Origin: Syntrophomonadaceae bacterium
Lineage (GTDB): Bacteria > Bacillota > Syntrophomonadia > Syntrophomonadales > Syntrophomonadaceae
Length of the DNA stretch: 7,817 nucleotides
NCBI GenBank assembly: GCA_012840625.1
Contig: DUSB01000045.1
Location: 1 to 7,817 of the forward strand
Direction: 5' to 3'
The notes under the pieces were generated by a model that saw only the letters and a list, made by a program, of their open reading frames with translations, made no database searches and was not told the origin of the DNA. Shown here piece by piece: positions 5,351-7,817 of this stretch (position 1 is its first letter; each line of letters opens with the position of its first letter). A program made the translations under genes and the position numbers.

Positions 5351-6427
5351 ATGGACATGGTAATTGTTGGTTTGTTGGTTATTCTGTTGTTAGTTCTTAC
5401 CCTGCCTTTTGCGGTAAAAGCGGTAGAACAGAACCTGGAAGCTTTTCTATTTGTGATGGGTATATCGGCCTGTCTTATTTCCAGTAAACTTAATGTTCCA
5501 TTATTCTTGAAAGCTTTAGAAGAACCATGGAAGATTGCCCTTGCGGTCTTAGTGGCTGGAGCCCTGTTTTACATAATGAAAGATCAGTTCTCCGCCTTCA
5601 TGGAAAGAGTCTTCCATAAAGTATCTGTTCCGGTGGTCGTATTTATTGTGATTGCTTTACTGGGATTAATCTCCAGCGTGATTACAGCTATTATTGCTTC
5701 TATCGTACTGGTTGAAATCATCTACCAGCTTCCCCTGGAAAGAAAGCATAAGATTAATGTCTGTATTTTAGCCTGCTTTTCCATTGGTCTGGGAGCAGTT
5801 ATGACACCCATCGGGGAACCGCTATCGACGATTGCCATTTCAAAGCTGAATCAAAGTTTCTTTTATTTGTTCCATCTGCTGGGTCCCTATATAATTCCGG
5901 CTGTATTAAGCTTTGCACTGCTCGGAGCTATCTATTGTGCAGTGGTAGGTAAAAAACAAGAAGATCTATCTGAGGTAGCTGCTACCAGCGAAAATGCTGA
6001 AGAAGATCTCAGTGATGTAGAAGAAGAAAGCTGGGCTGGCATCATTATTCGTGCCCTTAAAGTCTATCTTTTTGTTATGGCGCTGGTCTTTTTAGGTGAA
6101 GGTTTTGAACCGATTATTGAAAAGTATATTATTTCTTTAAGTCCACAATTATTATACTGGGTTAACATGGTATCAGCAGTTCTAGATAATGCTACTCTGA
6201 CTGCTGCTGAAATTAGCCCCATGATGGATGAAGCGCACATTGAAGCCATTTTGATGGGACTGTTAATCAGTGGCGGCATGCTCATTCCTGGTAACATTCC
6301 TAATATTATTTCAGCCTCCAAGCTGAAGATTACCAGTACTGAATGGGCTAAATTAGGTGTTCCTCTGGGTCTGGCTGTAATGGGTATTTTCTATGTTATT
6401 CTGTTTGTTATCATTGGTATAGCCTAA
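5351..6427 (+). CDS. DUF1646 family membrane protein, putative cation transporter
   Basis: This 358-aa protein is mostly hydrophobic, with roughly ten membrane segments (about 3-20, 30-48, 62-78, 92-125 as a pair, 136-155, 172-198, 234-250, 296-315 and 335-357, plus weaker ones). A strongly acidic loop of about 28 residues at 201-228 (EDLSEV, EEDLSDVEEES) divides it into two halves. Conserved-looking motifs are TPIGEPLST (152-160) in the first half, and DNATLTAAE (279-287) and PGNIPNIISASK (313-324) in the second. Similar Gly/Pro/Asn motifs at two re-entrant sites mark the ion-transporter superfamily (NhaD and ArsB-like), so cation transport, perhaps of Na+, is a reasonable inference; the substrate is unproven. 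The assignment to DUF1646 rests on recalled family features. The ATG is preceded by GAGGAGAG (5333-5340), a somewhat long spacing; a second ATG two codons on is less well placed. It stands alone, ended by a terminator. Confidence 0.8.
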   Translation: MDMVIVGLLVILLLVLTLPFAVKAVEQNLEAFLFVMGISACLISSKLNVPLFLKALEEPWKIALAVLVAGALFYIMKDQFSAFMERVFHKVSVPVVVFIVIALLGLISSVITAIIASIVLVEIIYQLPLERKHKINVCILACFSIGLGAVMTPIGEPLSTIAISKLNQSFFYLFHLLGPYIIPAVLSFALLGAIYCAVVGKKQEDLSEVAATSENAEEDLSDVEEESWAGIIIRALKVYLFVMALVFLGEGFEPIIEKYIISLSPQLLYWVNMVSAVLDNATLTAAEISPMMDEAHIEAILMGLLISGGMLIPGNIPNIISASKLKITSTEWAKLGVPLGLAVMGIFYVILFVIIGIA

Positions 6428-6444
6428 AATATCAAAGCAAAGAA

Positions 6445-6481
6445 AAAAGAGCTGCTTTATTTTGAGTAAAGCAGCTCTTTT
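6445..6481. terminator. Bidirectional terminator between the DUF1646 gene and metQ
   Basis: A 15-bp perfect stem (6445-6459 with 6467-6481, core AGAGCTGCTTTA) closes a 7-nt loop and ends in TTTT on the plus strand. The left side carries six A residues (6443-6448), which give a U tract when read from the minus strand. It lies 18 nt after the DUF1646 stop and should also stop the convergent metIQ transcript. Confidence 0.9.
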
Positions 6482-6484
6482 ATA

Positions 6485-6504
6485 TGCGCCCGGTATTGGG
6501 CGCA
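6485..6504. other. GC-rich hairpin downstream of metQ
   Basis: TGCGCCC (6485-6491) pairs perfectly with GGGCGCA (6498-6504) around a 6-nt loop. It lies 3 nt from the terminator at 6445-6481. No T run follows on either strand, so it is not a terminator by itself. In metQ mRNA it would precede the terminator hairpin and could protect the 3' end or help polymerase pause. Confidence 0.55.
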
Positions 6505-6547
6505 GTCTAATAGATGTGTATAGGTTGATAATACATTTTATTTAATC

Positions 6548-7381
6548 TTAGAATGCAGGTACACAGGCTCCCTGATATTTATTCTGCAGGAATTTCTTTA
6601 CTTCAGGAGATTGCAAGGCTGCACCTAGTTTTTTAATAGCTTCATTGTCTTTATCTTCAGGTCTTACCACCAGTACATTTGCATAAGGCGAATCCTTGGC
6701 TTCCATGAAGATGGAATCCTTGATTGGATTTAGTTTTGCTTCAATGGCATAGTTGCTATTGATGACACAGGCATCCATATCTTCCAGTGAGCGGGGCAGC
6801 ATAGCTGCATCCATCATGGTCACCTTTAATTTCTTTGGATTCTCCGCGATATCTGCTGGAGTAGCGGTTACACCAGCACCTTCTTTTAATTTAATGAGTC
6901 CTGCTGCTTCAAGCACCTGCAGCGCTCTTCCACCATTGGTAGCATCATTGGGGATGCCTATTTCAGCACCATCTTTTAACTCATCCAGGTCTTTAATCTT
7001 CTTTGAATAGACTCCCATCGGTTCAGCATGGACTTTGACCGTCCAAACTAAATTACTATTGTTATTTTTGTTATAATCATCGAGATAGGCAATATGTTGA
7101 AAGAAATTGGCATCAATCTGCTTTTCATTGAGAGCCGGATTCAGCTGAACGTAATCCGTAAATACCTCAATTTCAAGGTCAATGTTTTCTTCTGCCAGGA
7201 TCGGTTTAACCACTTCCAGGATTTCTGCGTGCGGTTTAGCGGTGGCACCGACTTTTAGCTTAACCATTTCCTTATCTCCATCTGCTGGTGCTTTTGAGGC
7301 ATCCTGTCCTCCACCGCAGCCAGCCAGTGCTACCATAAGAAACATAAGACACGTTACCAGAACCAGTGAACGTTTTTTCAT
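6548..7381 (-). CDS. metQ: Methionine ABC transporter substrate-binding lipoprotein MetQ
   Basis: This lipid-anchored protein on the outer face of the membrane captures methionine for the MetNI importer. Its 277 aa begin with a lipoprotein signal: KKR, a hydrophobic stretch, then the lipobox LAGC with Cys22 as the acylated residue. A Gly- and charge-rich linker follows. The mature NlpA/MetQ domain shows KVGATAKPHAEILE (43-56), FTDYVQLNPALNEKQIDANF (74-93), the hinge and ligand motif PNDATNGGRAL (144-154) and VINSNYAIEA (206-215). AAAGGAGG at 7391-7398 (minus) overlaps the end of metI and lies 9 nt before the ATG, so the two genes are co-transcribed and probably coupled. Related NlpA proteins can bind other ligands, such as D-methionine or dipeptides, and the exact ligand is inferred from family and operon. 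Confidence 0.94.
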   Translation of the reverse strand: MKKRSLVLVTCLMFLMVALAGCGGGQDASKAPADGDKEMVKLKVGATAKPHAEILEVVKPILAEENIDLEIEVFTDYVQLNPALNEKQIDANFFQHIAYLDDYNKNNNSNLVWTVKVHAEPMGVYSKKIKDLDELKDGAEIGIPNDATNGGRALQVLEAAGLIKLKEGAGVTATPADIAENPKKLKVTMMDAAMLPRSLEDMDACVINSNYAIEAKLNPIKDSIFMEAKDSPYANVLVVRPEDKDNEAIKKLGAALQSPEVKKFLQNKYQGACVPAF

Positions 7382-7387
7382 TACCGT

Positions 7388-7817
7388 TTACCTCCTTTTA
7401 TTTGCTGCTTTAGTTGCCAGGCTATCTCCCAGCATCTGCACCCCCTGTACGAGTACAATCAATACTATAACCGTAATCCACATAATGGTATTGTTATAGC
7501 GCTGGTAGCCATAATAATAGGCCAGAGTACCAAGTCCACCTCCCCCCACAATTCCAGCCATAGCAGAGTACCCTACCAGATTAATGGTCGTAATCGCTAC
7601 CCCGAGTATAATGGAAGGTATTGATTCAGGGATCAATACCTTGGTAATAATTTCTTTAGTATTCGCTCCCATAGATAAAGCTGCTTCAATCAATCCCCAT
7701 TCAATTTCTTTTAGAGATGTTTCTATTAATCTAGCTACAAATGGTACTGCAGCTAATGTTAATGGAACTATCGAGGCTGCTGTACCTATAGTAGTGCCCA
7801 TAATTAATCTAGTAAAA
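7388..7817 (-). CDS. metI: Methionine ABC transporter permease MetI, partial (5' end off window)
   Basis: The visible part is the C-terminal 143 or so residues of the membrane permease that moves methionine handed over by MetQ. The frame stays open to the right edge: the residues before the internal Met at 7801 read FTRLI, giving FTRLIMGTTIGT as in full-length MetI, so that ATG is not the start. The EAA loop that docks on the ATPase MetN is present (EWGLIEAALSMGANTKEIIT, followed by a KVLIPESIPSI stretch), as is the Gly-rich YSAMAGIVGGGGLGTLA motif. The C-terminus KAANKRR is basic and cytosolic. metQ starts 6 nt after the stop. The ATPase gene metN is expected upstream, beyond the right edge, together with any methionine-responsive leader. 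Confidence 0.94.
   Translation of the reverse strand, partial: FTRLIMGTTIGTAASIVPLTLAAVPFVARLIETSLKEIEWGLIEAALSMGANTKEIITKVLIPESIPSIILGVAITTINLVGYSAMAGIVGGGGLGTLAYYYGYQRYNNTIMWITVIVLIVLVQGVQMLGDSLATKAANKRR

Noticed and set aside
7388..7801. ATG at 7799-7801 as the start of metI
   Set aside because: The frame continues to the window edge and the preceding residues FTRLI match the interior of MetI, so the gene is truncated by the window, not short.
7382..7817. S-box or T-box methionine leader for the met operon
   Set aside because: None can be present here: metQ is preceded directly by metI, and the operon start lies beyond the right edge.
1..7817. CRISPR array, insertion sequence, tRNA, phage or defence genes
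   Set aside because: No spaced repeats, transposase motifs, terminal inverted repeats or tRNA-like folds were seen; all long genes are core metabolism or transport.

Overview
The window looks like the chromosome of an anaerobic low-to-mid GC Firmicute, probably a member of the Clostridia. The grounds are strong AGGAGG-type ribosome binding sites, U-tract intrinsic terminators, a B. subtilis-type ribDEBAH order behind an FMN riboswitch, and a thiolase very close to clostridial ThlA. A syntrophic or butyrate-metabolising lineage such as Syntrophomonadaceae would fit, but that placement is a guess.

Region 1 (1-3684, plus strand) is a complete riboflavin operon. The window opens inside the 3' end of an FMN riboswitch (RFN element). 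An intrinsic terminator at 86-112 follows, then ribD (deaminase/reductase), ribE (riboflavin synthase), ribBA (bifunctional DHBP synthase/GTP cyclohydrolase II) and ribH (lumazine synthase). Gaps are 12 to 34 nt. The four proteins together carry out the pathway from GTP and ribulose 5-phosphate to riboflavin, apart from the separate phosphatase step. A terminator at 3654-3684 closes the operon.

Region 2 (3654-4950, minus strand) is a single-gene unit for acetyl-CoA acetyltransferase, convergent with the rib operon and sharing its bidirectional terminator. It starts at TTG, and its leader holds a perfect 12-bp tandem repeat.

Region 3 (4885-5350) is a 466-nt AT-rich divergent intergenic region with no convincing gene. 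It should hold the promoters of the thiolase (minus) and of the membrane protein gene that follows (plus). The plus-side leader deserves comparison with the Na+-I (DUF1646 motif) riboswitch model.

Region 4 (5351-6481, plus strand) encodes a polytopic membrane protein of the DUF1646 family, a putative cation transporter related to the ion-transporter superfamily, followed by a long bidirectional terminator.

Region 5 (6445-7817, minus strand) is the 3' half of a methionine ABC transporter operon: metI, cut by the right edge, then metQ 6 nt downstream. The ATPase gene metN and any S-box or T-box leader would lie beyond the window.

Most of the window is ordinary core metabolism. The points most worth a second look are the DUF1646 gene with its leader, the riboswitch expression platform, and the two perfect short tandem duplications that sit exactly at translation-initiation regions.
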